Below are positions 1 to 11,425 of a DNA stretch of 64,000 bases, piece by piece (position 1 is the first letter of the stretch; each line of letters opens with the position of its first letter). The DNA is from Capronia americana (Eukaryota > Ascomycota > Eurotiomycetes > Chaetothyriales > Herpotrichiellaceae). The position numbers and the translations under genes are program-made. Below the pieces are notes generated by a model, which worked only from the letters and a program-made list of their open reading frames with translations, had not been told where the DNA came from and searched no databases. The DNA lies in the NCBI GenBank assembly GCA_016110215.1, contig JADWQD010000005.1, forward strand, positions 1,364,001 to 1,428,000. The letters are read 5' to 3'.

Positions 1-47
1 TCACGTTAGCACGATGAAGTGACTGACACGTGAGAAGAAAAACTTAC

Positions 48-2578
48 CATGAATGGGTTCTTCAACAAAGTGCCAAGCTTTCCGAGGCTGATCTTCCGTG
101 TGTGCTGCTTAGTTGGCGTTTCTCCGGTGGTCCCATCTTCATTGACGCCTTTAGAGCTGCTAGCCTTGCGCATGAGGTTCTTGAACGGAGTGAAAACATT
201 GGCTGTCGGGTTGAGGGTCGAAGCTTTGGGGCTGATGGTCGAGAAGTGTGGCTTCTGGCTTGGTGGTGGCAGGGAAAAGATCAGGTTGCCTTGTTGCAGG
301 GTCGAAACAGGAGAGCGGTTCGGATTTGGGGTGCTCGGAGCGCTGGAGAATGGATTCCCATTTTGAATGCTCGAGTATGTAATGCCACTGTGCGGGAGAG
401 TTAACTTCGACTTGCTCACGAGCCACTGAGACACTTACGAAAGCGGAGGCTGTGCTTGCATGGGCGAGGTTGGGGCATTCTGCTGATTCGCGAAAGGATT
501 GGCGTCCATTACACTGGAGTAGGTGAGCGCTCTGAGAAGTTGTCAGCAGTTCATCTTCAAGTTAGAGTAGAAGAACTTACGAGAGTGGTGGCTGTAAAGT
601 CTTCGCGGGGTCTGCTGCCTGATCGCCAAAAGTGTCTTCCAACTCGTTGTAGACTGGGAAGAACTGGTGCTTGTCAGGGATCTCCTTCCGCTGAAGTGCG
701 TGTGTTGTCAGAGCCTGGAGGTTGTGCTTGAGGTCTGCTGCAGTGTTGGCTCGGGTGATCATAGCAGGATCGCTAGGATGAGGTTGGAAGGCGTTGGGAA
801 ATCCTGGATGAGCTGACAACGAGCGAGCGATCCCAGGCGGACTCAGTGGCAGTGGCTTGTTGCGGTCCATTCTTGTCATTCTCGACATTCTCGACGCGAT
901 GGTTCTAGGAAAAAATGGCCGAGGGTCAACGGTGCCGTCAAGTCCTAGAGAATAAGATGGTTGTTCTTGCTGAGCAGGCTGAGTGTTGTCGCTTGTGTGA
1001 TAGCTTGGCGGTGCTGTTGAAGGTGTGACCGCAGACTGAGAAAGATTTGAAGATTCTCGCTTGGATTGTTTTGCAGTCTGGCTGGAAGTGGCTTCGGTGC
1101 GAAAGAAATTCCGCATGATCTCCATCCAGCTGTGACGTGAAGAGTCACGTTTCTGCCACACCGGCGTAAGGCTGCGACGAACAACTGATTTTTTCTTCTC
1201 GTCGACATGTACCTCGTCGTCCAGGGCAGTAACAGGCGGCGACGACAATCTCTTGCGGGCTTTCTGATTGAGGATGACACCATCGAGTATTCGAACTTGG
1301 CGATTGTCCGCACGAATTCTCTTGCTGTGCTCTGAGTTGTCCCCAGCTGGACGGCGCACAAAAGGTCTGAGGCTGTCCGAAAGCTTGCGTGGTCTCTCAA
1401 CTGACTTGTCGCACTCGACAGAACCCTGTCCGTCCTCTTTCCCTGAGACCTGTACAGGCTCAGAAGCAACCCGGCTGGGGCGGATGTTGGAATCACGGTT
1501 GATGTGACTTCGGGGCGTCATTTCAGGAGTGAAGATACGAAGTGGGCTGGATGTGATACGCGGCAGAGGCGAGCTGTTGAGAAGCATTTCATGAATCTTG
1601 CTGACCGGACTGCCCTGGGAGCCGACCTGTTGGAAAATGACTGTTTCGCCTTGCCCCCCTCGCAAGGCAGGGCTGGGCCCATGCTCTTCCGAACGTTTGT
1701 TGGGAGAGAGCATTTCAAAGGTGATCAAGAGTGACGGGTCAATGTCTGCATCAAGAAGCAAGGGATCGACCTCAGTGAGCTCTTGTTGTGAAGAACCTTC
1801 GGAAGACTGTTGCACGGTGTCCGAATCCCTAACCGTGCTAGGCCTCTGATATCCTTCTTGCCTCGATGTTGGAGAACCGCGGCTCGAGGACAGCAAGGTT
1901 CTGGTTCGTTGATGGCAGTATGTTGTGGCTGGGAGTCGATATAATGTCTCTTCTTCCGACTGTTGCTGCCTTACGGTGTGGGTGGTTGGTGCAGATGCAA
2001 GTCTGTTCTGGTCTTGGGACACTTCGCAAAGAGCCTTCCTCTTGCCAGACGCCACGGCTTCTCGAGCTTGCTCTCTCCTCTCACGCTCTTCGCTTTGACG
2101 GATGAAGTTAAGAGCTTTGATCTTGCGCACGTGCGGCAGAGTCGGAGGCTGCAAGATAAAGCTTCCCACTTTGGGGATGAACGGATTGAGTGCATCATCC
2201 TTGAGTTCGAGTCAACATCAGTGTATTGCTTGCGTGGGGGCCACTTACATTTCGATGTCTCCAACTGTGTCGCCATGAGCGCCAAACGTCTCCGTCGTCT
2301 CCAAGGCCGCCTGCGGTCCCATCACTTTCCAGGAGATCTTGAAGTACGCTTGTGGCATCAGGCAGTCCTGCGTACCCATACCGCTCAAGGATCAAGCTGT
2401 ACACCTCTTCCATGCCGAAAGAGAAGGGGTAGACTGGCACAACGCGCTCGCCCACTTCCCGCAGGAAGAACCGGCATTCTTCTTCGTCAAAGCAGCCAAA
2501 GTCTTCGAAGTTGTTGGAGTTTCTTTGCACAGAGGATCGGATCGCCGCCGTTAAGTTACGACGGCGCTTGATGTCCAT
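48..2578 (-). CDS. Unrecognised large basic, Ser/Pro-rich protein (partial, 3' end outside window)
   Basis: I do not recognise this protein. I read four exons: 2578-2249, 2199-581, 531-439 and 387-48. All junctions are GT..AG and keep phase; the gene continues past the left edge. The start is the ATG at 2578 (MDIKRRRN). The first ~110 residues are acidic and look folded (motif CFDEEECRFFLREVGERV); the rest is low-complexity, rich in Ser, Pro, Arg and Gln, with SP/TP sites and a basic stretch around QKARKRLSSP, which suggests a phosphorylated scaffold or nuclear protein (inference). Oddity: the third and fourth exons encode similar units (ALTYSSVMDANPF and GITYSSIQNGNPF), and exon 2 ends with the same LQPPLS-type tail as exon 3, as if a small exon had been duplicated. 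It is transcribed away from the flavoprotein gene at 4144. Confidence 0.75.
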
Positions 2579-4143
2579 GTTGGTGGAACAGAAAAAATTG
2601 TGAGTGAGATGAGGCGAAGTGACGGTGCGACCAGCGCAATCAAGACATGTCACAGACAGGGGAACGCTTTTCGACAGAACCTGAACAAGAGAAAATGTAC
2701 ACGGACTGAATGAGACAAGAAAACGTCGCCCAACTCCGTATCCAGCACGCAGAGGAGGAGCTGGGAAGTGGTAAAGGAGGTCAAAGGCTGCCCGAGGCGT
2801 TAAAGTGAACTGAGTGATCTCGCTGTCAGTGCGCCACAAACTCGTGCCAAGCCGGGCCACGGAGAAACAATTATGCAACGACAGCGAGGACTGACGACGA
2901 GGACACATCTGGGGCAGGTGTACCGGCATGGAATGGGACTACTCATTGTCCTCTGAGGTACTGCAGCAGTGTCACCCACATTGGACAGTTTACTCACTGA
3001 TTTTGACCCATATGCGACTTCATGATAATTCAAACAAAGATCATCCACCGAGCCGTGCTTTCCAACCGATGGAGAGGAAAGAACGCCAGCATACCAGATA
3101 GCAAGACACGTGCTTGCTGGAGAGTGGTCTCTCTCTCTGTGTCGGTCAAGTGTTGCAAGGGCTGCCTCAGCGAAACAGCATACTCATTGACCATTTCACC
3201 AGATATGCAAGCTCAGGGCAAGCCCCAGCAGTTTAGACAAATCATGAGAGCTCACATTCCAATAGTTCCAGCGCTTCGCTTCGAAACACATCACAGCTTT
3301 GTCGGGATTCACCTGTGCCAGATCATGTACCTCCATACAGTGATGTGACCATCCGAAAGATCTTACAAGCACACAGCCTGTGTTACATATCCTGTTGCCA
3401 TCAAACTGTTGTTCAGTGAGGTGCAATAGCTGATATACCGGAGTACAAGTATGCAGGAGCCAACATGGTTGTTAAGAGAGGAAGGAAAAGCTGGCCTTGG
3501 AGGAAGTTGGAAAAGGCATGCATTCGTGCCAAGGAGCTAAACGCTTTCCAGACATCCCGTGACCTGCCGCTATACGGTTGCACGTGACGATCTCAATTCC
3601 CGAGATTCACAACCGAGCTGGCCATCATCCCCGCAACAAGACTTCTCACCTACCATGACGCTTTGTTGTGTCCAAATAACGGCCATGGCGCCACCGACGC
3701 TCTCCGGGGCTCCTCCTGGGAGACAGATCAAATCTTCCCAACCCAGTCTCTTCCCTATGGGCCTTGCATGCGCTCGGAATTACTCCCACACTCGCGCCGT
3801 TGTACGGCCGCACCAGTCGTACTGGCTTCAGCGGCAACAGTCTCGGTTGAGGAGCTCGGAAACGGTCATCCTATTCGCTTGATCTCACTCCTTCGACCGA
3901 TGTGCCCGCCCTCCAGACATTTACCATGCTTCATAGCCGGTTGGCCAGATTGTGACCTCGAAACCACTTGATAAAAGGACAGTATCCGCACTTTCCTCCC
4001 CGACATCATCAACCACGTTCCAGTAGTACAAGACTCCTTGAAGCTGTCACTCTCTCTTCGCTGTGCACACCTTATACATCTGACAGCGATCTTTTCGTTA
4101 TCTTTACATTTTTGACTCGGTCTGGTTCTACAAGCCCATCAAC
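2579..4143. other. Divergent intergenic region, no gene seen
   Basis: About 1.6 kb separates two divergently transcribed starts (2578 minus, 4144 plus). Only short open frames without splice support or family resemblance occur. It presumably holds both promoters. The last 150 bases before 4144 are pyrimidine-rich (repeated ctctc and cttt runs), as is common just upstream of fungal start codons. Confidence 0.5.
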
Positions 4144-6063
4144 ATGCCTTCAGAGATTCCCTTGTACGATATTGTAATCATAGGAGCCGGTCCAGTTGGT
4201 CTACTACTCTCAGTATCACTGTCAAGATGGGGTTACAAAGTCCGACACATCGACAACCGCCCAGTACCCACAGCAACAGGCCGCGCCGACGGCATCCAAC
4301 CACGCTCCCTTGAAATTCTCCAGAACATGGGCCTGAAGCGGAAAATTATGGCCCACGATCCTGCCCGGGTCTTTGAAGTCGCGTTCTGGGATCCCGCCCC
4401 GGGTGGCAAGATCGTCCGTACGGGCACATGGGCCAGCTGCCCGGAATTCCTGGACGCACGGTATCCTTTCACAGCTTTGCTCCACCAGGGCCTAATCGAA
4501 CGCGTCCTGATCGAAGACCTCGAGAAGAACGGCACAAAGGTCCAAAGGCCCTGGACGATCACACGCTTCGAGACGAACCACAAGAATCCAGAGTATCCCG
4601 TTGAGGTTGACCTGAAAAACTTGGATAGCAATGTCACCGACACTGTACGCGCAAAGTACCTGTTCTCTGGCGAAGGTGCCCGGTCCTTCGTGCGGGAACA
4701 ACTGGGAGTGCAGATCCGCCACAAGGATCCCATCTCCCACGTCTGGGGCGTCATGGACGGCGTGGTCCGCACAAACTTCCCAGACATCAAGATGAAATGC
4801 ACGATCCACTCCGACCACGGCAGCATCATGGTCATCCCACGCGAGAACAACATGGTGCGCTTGTACATCCAGATCGCCAGCTCCACCGACCCGGACTTCT
4901 CGCCCCGCAAAACCGCCACGGTGGAAGAAGTGCAATTAGCCGCGCAGAAGATCTTTGCACCGTACTACTGCGACTGGGATCGCGTGGAATGGTACTCTGT
5001 CTACCCGATCGGGCAGGGCATCGCCGACAAGTATACGCTCGACCACCGGGTCTTCATGGGCGGCGACGTCTGCCACACGCACTCCCCTAAAGCTGGCCAG
5101 GGAATGAACACAGCCTTCCACGACGCCATTAACTTCGCCTGGAAAATGCACCTCGTGGAGTCTGGCTTCGCGAGTCGCGACGTCCTCTCCACATACGAAG
5201 TGGAAAGGAAATTCATCGCCGAGACACTTTTGAACTTCGACAACCAATACGCGGCGCTTTTCTCGAAACGGCAGCCCAGTGCCAGCGAAGTCTCGGACGC
5301 GCATGAGAGCGGGCACAAAGAGACGAAGAACGAGTTTGTGGAGATGTTCAAGGCGAACTGCGAATTCACGTCCGGGTTCGGTGTAGCGTACAACGCCAAC
5401 GTCTTCAATCATTCCGGCGAACATCAATTCCAACACCCGCTTATCATCAGCGGAAGTCCAAAACTGCGGCCCGGTAGAATCATGCCGCCCAGCAACGTCA
5501 CGAGGGTGGTTGATGCGAACGTCGTGCATCTCGAGAACGAAATCCCATTCAACGGCTCGTTCAGGCTGATCGTCTTCGCCGGGTTGAGTCAGAGCCCTAG
5601 ACCTGGTGGGCATAAAGCCGTCGCTGACTTTGCGCGGCATTTGACGGCCCCGGGTTCATTCTACACGCGATTCGGCTATGGGGATTCGTCCCGCGACATC
5701 CACCACGACAGCGACAATCCGCATTCCAGGTTCTTCAGCCTTGCGCTCGTTCTCGCCGCGAAGAGGCCCGAGATCGAGATCTCCGACCTGCCCCCCTTGT
5801 TCCGGGACTACGCCGGGAAGGTCTACGCCGACGATCGCAAAGATATGCGCGTGTTGGACGCGAAGGCCGCGGCGCACGCGAAGGTGGGCCTTGAAGGGGA
5901 AGAAGGCGCCGTCGTTGTTGTGAGGCCGGACGGTCATGTTGGTGTTGCAGTCAGGCTTGTTGAGGGCCACGGCACCGTCGAGGCGCTGGAAGGGTACTTT
6001 CGGAGCTTCACTGTGCGCACCGGACTGGGAGGTGGGATCGAGAGAGTAAGGAGTCAATTGTAA
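4144..6063 (+). CDS. FAD-dependent aromatic hydroxylase (phenol 2-monooxygenase / 3-hydroxybenzoate 4-monooxygenase type)
   Basis: Intronless, 639 residues, the usual length of the phenol hydroxylase/MobA subgroup of class A flavoprotein monooxygenases, which add one oxygen atom to a phenolic ring using NAD(P)H and O2. The N-terminal Rossmann dinucleotide motif GAGPVG is at residues 14-19, followed by the conserved RADGIQPRSLE segment (~44-54). The second FAD/NADPH motif is GEGARSFVRE near residue 178; most relatives have DG here, so Asp is replaced by Glu. The FAD ribityl motif GGDVCHTHSPKAGQGMN is near residue 308. The last ~190 residues match the thioredoxin-like dimerisation domain of phenol hydroxylases. 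No signal peptide is seen, so a cytosolic enzyme of aromatic catabolism or secondary metabolism is likely. The exact substrate cannot be read from sequence. The start ATG (caacATGcc) directly precedes the FAD strand. Confidence 0.9.
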   Translation: MPSEIPLYDIVIIGAGPVGLLLSVSLSRWGYKVRHIDNRPVPTATGRADGIQPRSLEILQNMGLKRKIMAHDPARVFEVAFWDPAPGGKIVRTGTWASCPEFLDARYPFTALLHQGLIERVLIEDLEKNGTKVQRPWTITRFETNHKNPEYPVEVDLKNLDSNVTDTVRAKYLFSGEGARSFVREQLGVQIRHKDPISHVWGVMDGVVRTNFPDIKMKCTIHSDHGSIMVIPRENNMVRLYIQIASSTDPDFSPRKTATVEEVQLAAQKIFAPYYCDWDRVEWYSVYPIGQGIADKYTLDHRVFMGGDVCHTHSPKAGQGMNTAFHDAINFAWKMHLVESGFASRDVLSTYEVERKFIAETLLNFDNQYAALFSKRQPSASEVSDAHESGHKETKNEFVEMFKANCEFTSGFGVAYNANVFNHSGEHQFQHPLIISGSPKLRPGRIMPPSNVTRVVDANVVHLENEIPFNGSFRLIVFAGLSQSPRPGGHKAVADFARHLTAPGSFYTRFGYGDSSRDIHHDSDNPHSRFFSLALVLAAKRPEIEISDLPPLFRDYAGKVYADDRKDMRVLDAKAAAHAKVGLEGEEGAVVVVRPDGHVGVAVRLVEGHGTVEALEGYFRSFTVRTGLGGGIERVRSQL

Positions 6064-6592
6064 GCAACCGGATGATTTGGAACGGCCGTTGCAAGGAAAT
6101 GAGTTTGAATTAATTCAAGCGACTCGATGTTGTCATGAGCGAATAAGCAGACGAGACGAGTTTTCGCTATCTAGTATCCCGCCTGTACATCAAGATGAGT
6201 ACTTGGTTGAGTTATGTTGGGCGTTGCCTTTCACGAGCACTATGCATTACGGCTTAGGTACAATCGAACACTTAGAAATCAGCATCTCCGTGTATCAAGC
6301 ACACACTACAGCGATAGCGAATCTTGAGAACCGTCACTTTTCATATCATTTCCCTTTACTGAACTAAGCTGAAGTTTGTCATCCGAGCCGATAAAATCAC
6401 AAGCATGAAGGGAACGGAAGAAAAGCTGACTGCATCCAACCAACAATCTCTTCAGCATACACAGTTAACCACTGGCCGTCGTTCTTTTCCCGGCTTCAGA
6501 GTCCCGCTGACGGCTTGATTTCTTTCTACTCTGCTGCCATACTCGCAAGCCCCCACCACAACCACAACCACAACCAGCTTGCCCAAGCACGC
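6064..6592. other. Convergent intergenic region, no gene seen
   Basis: This is the 3' flank shared by the flavoprotein gene (plus) and the GMF gene (minus). It contains a CA-rich CCACAACCACAACCACAACC run at 6555-6575 and nothing else recognisable. Confidence 0.5.
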
Positions 6593-7429
6593 TCAATCTT
6601 CGCCCTTCAATTTCTCCTCAATCTCCTGCAGGTCCTCTGCCTCGGTGATTTCCAGCACGCGATTAACTTCGGCGGTCGACCGGAACAGTTCGACCGCGCC
6701 GGCGTAACTCATCCGCATGTTGGGGTTACAGTTAACAGGGAGGTAGTACAGGAGGACGTACGGGACGGATTGGCGACCCGAAGCCTTGAAAGCCGCTCCT
6801 GTTAGCAAAACAGGCAGACTTGCAGACGGATAGAGAACGAAGAATGGGGATGGCTCGGGCTCCGGCGTCGGATGACCGGACTTACCAAGGTCAAGGGATA
6901 GCTTAGGAGGATGAAGCGCGGGGATGAGTCCGGGAGGTCATCTGCTAGGTCGAGGAGGTTGTCGTACGTCTCGTCGGTGGGGGAGGAGGGTTTGATTTCT
7001 TGCGTTTTAGCGTCGATCTGGTCTGTGTGCATAGATACGAGTGCGGGTGTGGTTAGTTGATATTGCATTTCATTCGATTTAACGCGCTGGAGAGACTAAG
7101 GTAGACAGGAGGTAATTTGCTTCGGTAGGGTTGGGTGTTTGATCTGTCGGGGCCTCATTCGTTCCATTGTTCTTCTAGGCTTAACCGACACTCCCGTTCC
7201 TGGTGCTGCCGCTGGTGCCTTCCAAAGCTATGCTTACAGCTCACTGATTTCATGCCGAGGCTGTTGACTTTCTTCGTCCAGCCCTGACTGGAGAAATGAG
7301 GTGATTAATTCAATATTGATTTTACTTACATATCTTTGCCAATGGGGTCTTGGCCCTGGACGTTCCTAGCCGGAACTTGCGCAATTGGTCCTTAGTCTCT
7401 TGCGAGAAGCTGTAGAGCCTCGACTCTGT
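6593..7429 (-). CDS. GMF1: Glia maturation factor-like protein (ADF-H domain, Arp2/3 debranching)
   Basis: ADF-homology protein of the GMF family (Aim7 in budding yeast), which in other fungi binds Arp2/3 complex and removes actin branches. Exons read as 7429-7330, 7022-6886 and 6784-6593; phases agree (KI|YQIDAKTQEI, SYPLTL|ASGRQSVPY). Diagnostic blocks are LRKFRLGTSRAK, DLADDLPDSSPRFILLSYPL and SVPYVLLYYLPVNCNPNMRM, then the helix ending in EDLQEIEEKLKGED. The part seen encodes about 142 residues, full family length. The start codon is unresolved: it must sit in a tiny first exon 5' of 7429 (for instance the ATG near 7540 followed by a possible donor gtattc), because no ATG lies in frame in the 7429-7330 exon. 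Confidence in the family is high, in the 5' end low. Confidence 0.85.
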
Positions 7430-8082
7430 CTGAGAGTGTCAGTTGGCAAGCGATGCGAAGGCCATTTCGAAAAAGATATAGTTTCAAGGGTCCTCGGGGT
7501 TTGAGACACGAAGGGAAGACTTGGATGAATACCATTCTGTCTCGTGATTCGAGAATTCCACGTAGTGGTGATTGATTATGGACTTTTGCTTTCGACACAG
7601 ACGTTGTTGCGAGTGGCCTAGACCTTTGCTCGCGTCCGACGTCGTAGGAAGGTGGACAAGCGGGAAGATGATTCTCCTCGCAGCAACGTCAAGTCTGCAG
7701 CCTCGTCCGCTCGTGTTCAGAGACCGCGGGGTATTCCGGATGTGAGTGGGTTCGGAGATGAAAGTGAACAGAAGGTCCTAACAGAGTTAGGGATAATTTC
7801 TGGTCGACGGCTGGCTTCAGGATGAAAAGACAGACGCAAACTTCTTCAGGTCTGTTCATGCAGTGTCAGCGGCGAGTCTTGTTCTGGTCGTGGTCGATGC
7901 TTGTCAGGCACAGATGCGACGAGGTGGGGCAATGCAATCAATCCTCGCTTCCTTTCTCCAAATTGCCGCCTGATTGACCTGCTTCCTGCACCTTTGACCA
8001 CTTCTCATTGCAAACGACCGTCGAACAGAGCCTCATAGCCCCGAGTGCCTTTACAGGTCTTTCTCCTCCACTTCTTCAATCA
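7430..8082. other. Divergent intergenic region between GMF and MoCF-domain genes
   Basis: It should contain the unresolved first exon and promoter of the GMF gene (minus) and the promoter of the gene at 8083 (plus). No further coding potential is evident. Confidence 0.5.
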
Positions 8083-9251
8083 ATGTTCGCTCGCCTATCT
8101 CAGCTAGCAAGACACTTCTCGCGACCTCTTCCCAACTACGCGCACCGCTCTGCCGCTGCATTTTCATCTCATTCCTCCAGAATGACATCACCATCCAACG
8201 TCGGAACTGTATCTCCACCGGAAAAAGGACTTATACACACGGCAGGATGCCTAATAATAGGCGATGAGGTGCTAGGTGGGAAGGTCAGATGATCCCGTAT
8301 CTCAAGAAGAGACGTGCGCAGGCTGTGGGCGTCGCATAAGCACTGGAATCCGTGACTGACAATAGCTGGCCATTGTAGACCGTGGACACAAACTCGGCCT
8401 ATTTCGCAAAGTTCTGCTTCTCCTTGGGGATACATCTGAAGAGAATAGAGGTGATTGCAGACGATGAAGACGAAATAATAGAAGCCGCCAGGCGCATGTC
8501 CAAGAATTATGATCTTGTGGTAACGAGTGGTGGGATAGGTCCAACGTACGTTTCCAGTCCCGACATATGTGCAGCCCGTTGTACGCGGCTGACAGGGGAT
8601 GTGGCACACAGGCACGACGATATAACCTACCAGTCCATAGCCAAAGCATTCGGACTAGAGCTGCGACTGCACGAGCCCACCTGGGCCAAAATGAGGAAGT
8701 ACTCGAGGCCCCATAAATCGCAGCCCAACTTTGACTGGGACGTACCGTCACCAGCGTTGACCGCCAAGATGCGAATGGCACAACTACCGACCGACCCCAA
8801 CATCCCTGATGAAGAACAAGTCATCTATGTCAAAGAAGACCTTTGGGTTCCGCTTTCCGTGGTGAATGGGAACATCCATATCCTGCCGGGGGTGCCCAGA
8901 ATATTCGAGGCAATGCTAGACGGATTGAAGCCCCGCATTCTCCCACGACTGAAAGATCCAGAAGGAAAGGGCATGTATCGCATGCTTTTCAGTACGCCGT
9001 TGGCAGAAAGTCAGATTGCAGACTACCTTACACAATTGGCTCTGGAGGTGGAACCGAAGGGTGTAAAGGTCGGAAGTTATCCGCGATGGGGAAAGAATCG
9101 GAATGCTGTGACATTGGTTGGCAACGATAGAGAGTACATGGATTCATTAGAGGCCGAGGTGGCGAAAGGCGTTCAGGGGAAGAGGGTCCTTGTCGAAGGA
9201 GAGGATGATACTGACGACGAGACCGATGTAAAGAAGGATAAAGACGCATGA
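8083..9251 (+). CDS. MoCF-biosynthesis (molybdopterin-binding) domain protein, CinA/FLAD1-N type
   Basis: Three exons, 8083-8283, 8379-8545 and 8612-9251, give about 335 residues; the junctions GK|TVDTNSAYF and GIGPT|HDDITYQS restore the family motifs exactly. The PF00994-type fold is shown by AGCLIIGDEVLGGK, TVDTNSAYFAKFC, DLVVTSGGIGPTHDDITYQ and the late LPGVPRIFEAML block. Related domains occur in CinA and in the N-terminal half of human FAD synthase, where pyrophosphatase-like activity on nucleotides has been reported, so FAD or NAD metabolite processing is an inference, not shown. The first ~55 residues (MFARLSQLARHFSRPL...) are basic, Ser-rich and lack acids, like a mitochondrial presequence; an internal ATG at MTSPSN would give a cytosolic form. 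The tail is acidic (DDTDDETDVKKDKDA). Confidence 0.88.
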
Positions 9252-10200
9252 TTGTGGCGGTTCCTGCAGATAGCCGTCAGCATGGCTCAATATTAGGAGT
9301 CCGCTTGTATTGTTGGTCCTCTCCTCCTCGCCCTTATGCGACTCGTTCCTCGATACGGATCGTCCTAGCGAGGCCGTCACGTCCGACGCGGACTATAAAC
9401 CGCACGTTGTCATCCGTCTGGATAAAGAATGCTGCAGACGAGAACGAGGGCGTGGGGGATCAACCGTGCTTCCGGTATGTCAATAGTAGCCGAGTCCTGA
9501 GCGGCTTCGGCAGAATGAAACACCCTGGGAACCCACGTGCGCCAAAGCATTGCCACCCCAGGTACGAAATTCAGATGCCCCATGATTTTCGAATCGATTT
9601 GCGCAGATCGGCGAATGGTGTTGACTTTCAGATTTGGGTAGTCTTCCAGAATGCTACCTTGGGCAACTCGAGTCGTAGTACGAGGGATGCTGGGGCGCGT
9701 TCCGGGATGCTCCCGATAAACCGTTCCATCCCTGGTTTGTGGATGCATGGTGGCCACGGAGCTAGTTCTTGGATTCTTGCCTCCATATCGCTCGGCTTTC
9801 CTCCTAACGTGCCCAAGGCCGTCGCCGTAAGGTCGAAATACCTCTCGGTGAGTACGAGGACCTCCTCCCGTGCTCCTTTTGTGCACGAGAGCTTCAAGGG
9901 ACCGTTCCCTAGACTGATTCCGGCAAGTGGCTGGAAATGTTCCAACCGAGGGTGCCTTTCTTTTTGACTTTAAGCCATGTCTTTGTTGGTTGCAATTTGG
10001 CGTGCAAAGTCGTTGAAATTAGGCCTGTTCGAGGTGGATTTCGTAGGCGCTACAGCGACCACGGGAGCTCCCATGAGGTTGGAAGGATCGCTCAGCGCTC
10101 TGTACAGCTAAGTACTCACCACAGGGGAAGCACGATGTCACAGAGATCACAGATGATGGGCTCCCCTACCCAGCAAAGAAGCGCGGTGTTAGGTTGGCGC
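9252..10200. other. Ambiguous stretch with long overlapping open frames, no recognised gene
   Basis: Between about 9250 and 9970 one plus-strand frame (~239 codons) and two minus-strand frames (~158 and ~105 codons) are open at once. None resembles a family I know, the minus frames do not begin with a convincing ATG, and no consistent intron set joins them. I treat it as non-coding or as the eroded remains of a gene. Confidence 0.35.
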
Positions 10201-11425
10201 AGGTGAAAAACGGCGCGTGATGGGTCGGAGGATGACCGAATCAGAACACAGCACCGAGCTGGAACGCCGCCAGGGGATGCAGCTTTTACCGCCCACTTGG
10301 TTCACTGGAGAAGCTGCGATAGGCTCTAGCACAGAAAGGGAGGCATTTTCTCTAGCACTAGCCTGGCACAACGCTAAGGAGCAGGAGCCCCACCACTGGC
10401 TGGAGGCCAGCTGATGGTGATAGGGGCAGCAGACAGAAGGAAGGGAACATTGACGGCGAAGTAAGGTGGCCGATCAGTGGTTTTTATGTGAACGAAGGGA
10501 AGGTGGTGCTCGCCAGATCCGACAGGGAAGGTGCAGCCTGGCACCTGGAGAGGAGCTTGGAGGTGAAGGGGAAGTCAGAGCCAGCATGATAGGCGCGCGT
10601 GTCGAGCGTTCGCCTTTCTCTGCTCTGCTGCACATCCTGTGGTAGATCACATTTCTTCTTCCGCGCGACAGCGACCTGTCGGCCGGCACCTATCTTGTGA
10701 GCAAGCGCAGAGATAAGTACTGAGAGCACAGGAACAAGACTCGTACGAATTGACACTTCATATCTCCCAACTCACTTGCTTGTGATAAAGTGGTCGCAGT
10801 TGCCCCTTCTTCCCTAATCAACCCCTGGCATCCCTGCAACTGGGTCTCAGACCACGCTTCCAACAGCCACTCCCGCTACCTCCCTGCCGCCAGACACTTG
10901 CCCTTGAACTTCCTCTCCACTGTTCTCTTCGTCGATACGACTCACCATATCCGTTTCCGCGAGTTCTCGGAACTGCGCACAACAGACCTGAACCTGCAGC
11001 TGTAGAGTCTCCTCAACTGAGTCTTGAGCCTTGCAAGCGAACGCGAACCCCTCGAACACCGCAGACCTGCCGAGCGTCGAAACCTCCGTCCCTTTTCATC
11101 CTCGCTTCGCCTACACTTACTTCCAAATCGCTGTTACAAACTGCTCCAAAACATCTGTTTCACTCGGAGCTAAGGAGGACGGAATATCTTCAGCAACAGA
11201 TCACTCAACCGCTCCTGCGATCTCGCCGCTTTCCTGTGAGACGTGCGTGCTCAACTGGAGCCTTTCCCTTCTAGTTCTGGAATCCTTCCGCCAAGTGCTC
11301 CTGTATCGCATCGCACGGTGCAAGTCCCCAGTGCTGGGATTGACGCCACTTAAACGCTTTTGGAATACCTGTCTCTGGCGAGATTTACTATCCGAGACCC
11401 CGAGCCGTGGCTGTAGCTCTCTGTG
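10201..11425. other. Long leader / promoter region of the Ras gene
   Basis: About 1.2 kb of pyrimidine-rich sequence (many ctcctc, ccttct and cttcc runs from ~10750 on) precedes the Ras start and contains several short upstream open frames. The pattern fits a long 5' untranslated leader or an intron-containing leader. No other gene is seen. Confidence 0.4.
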
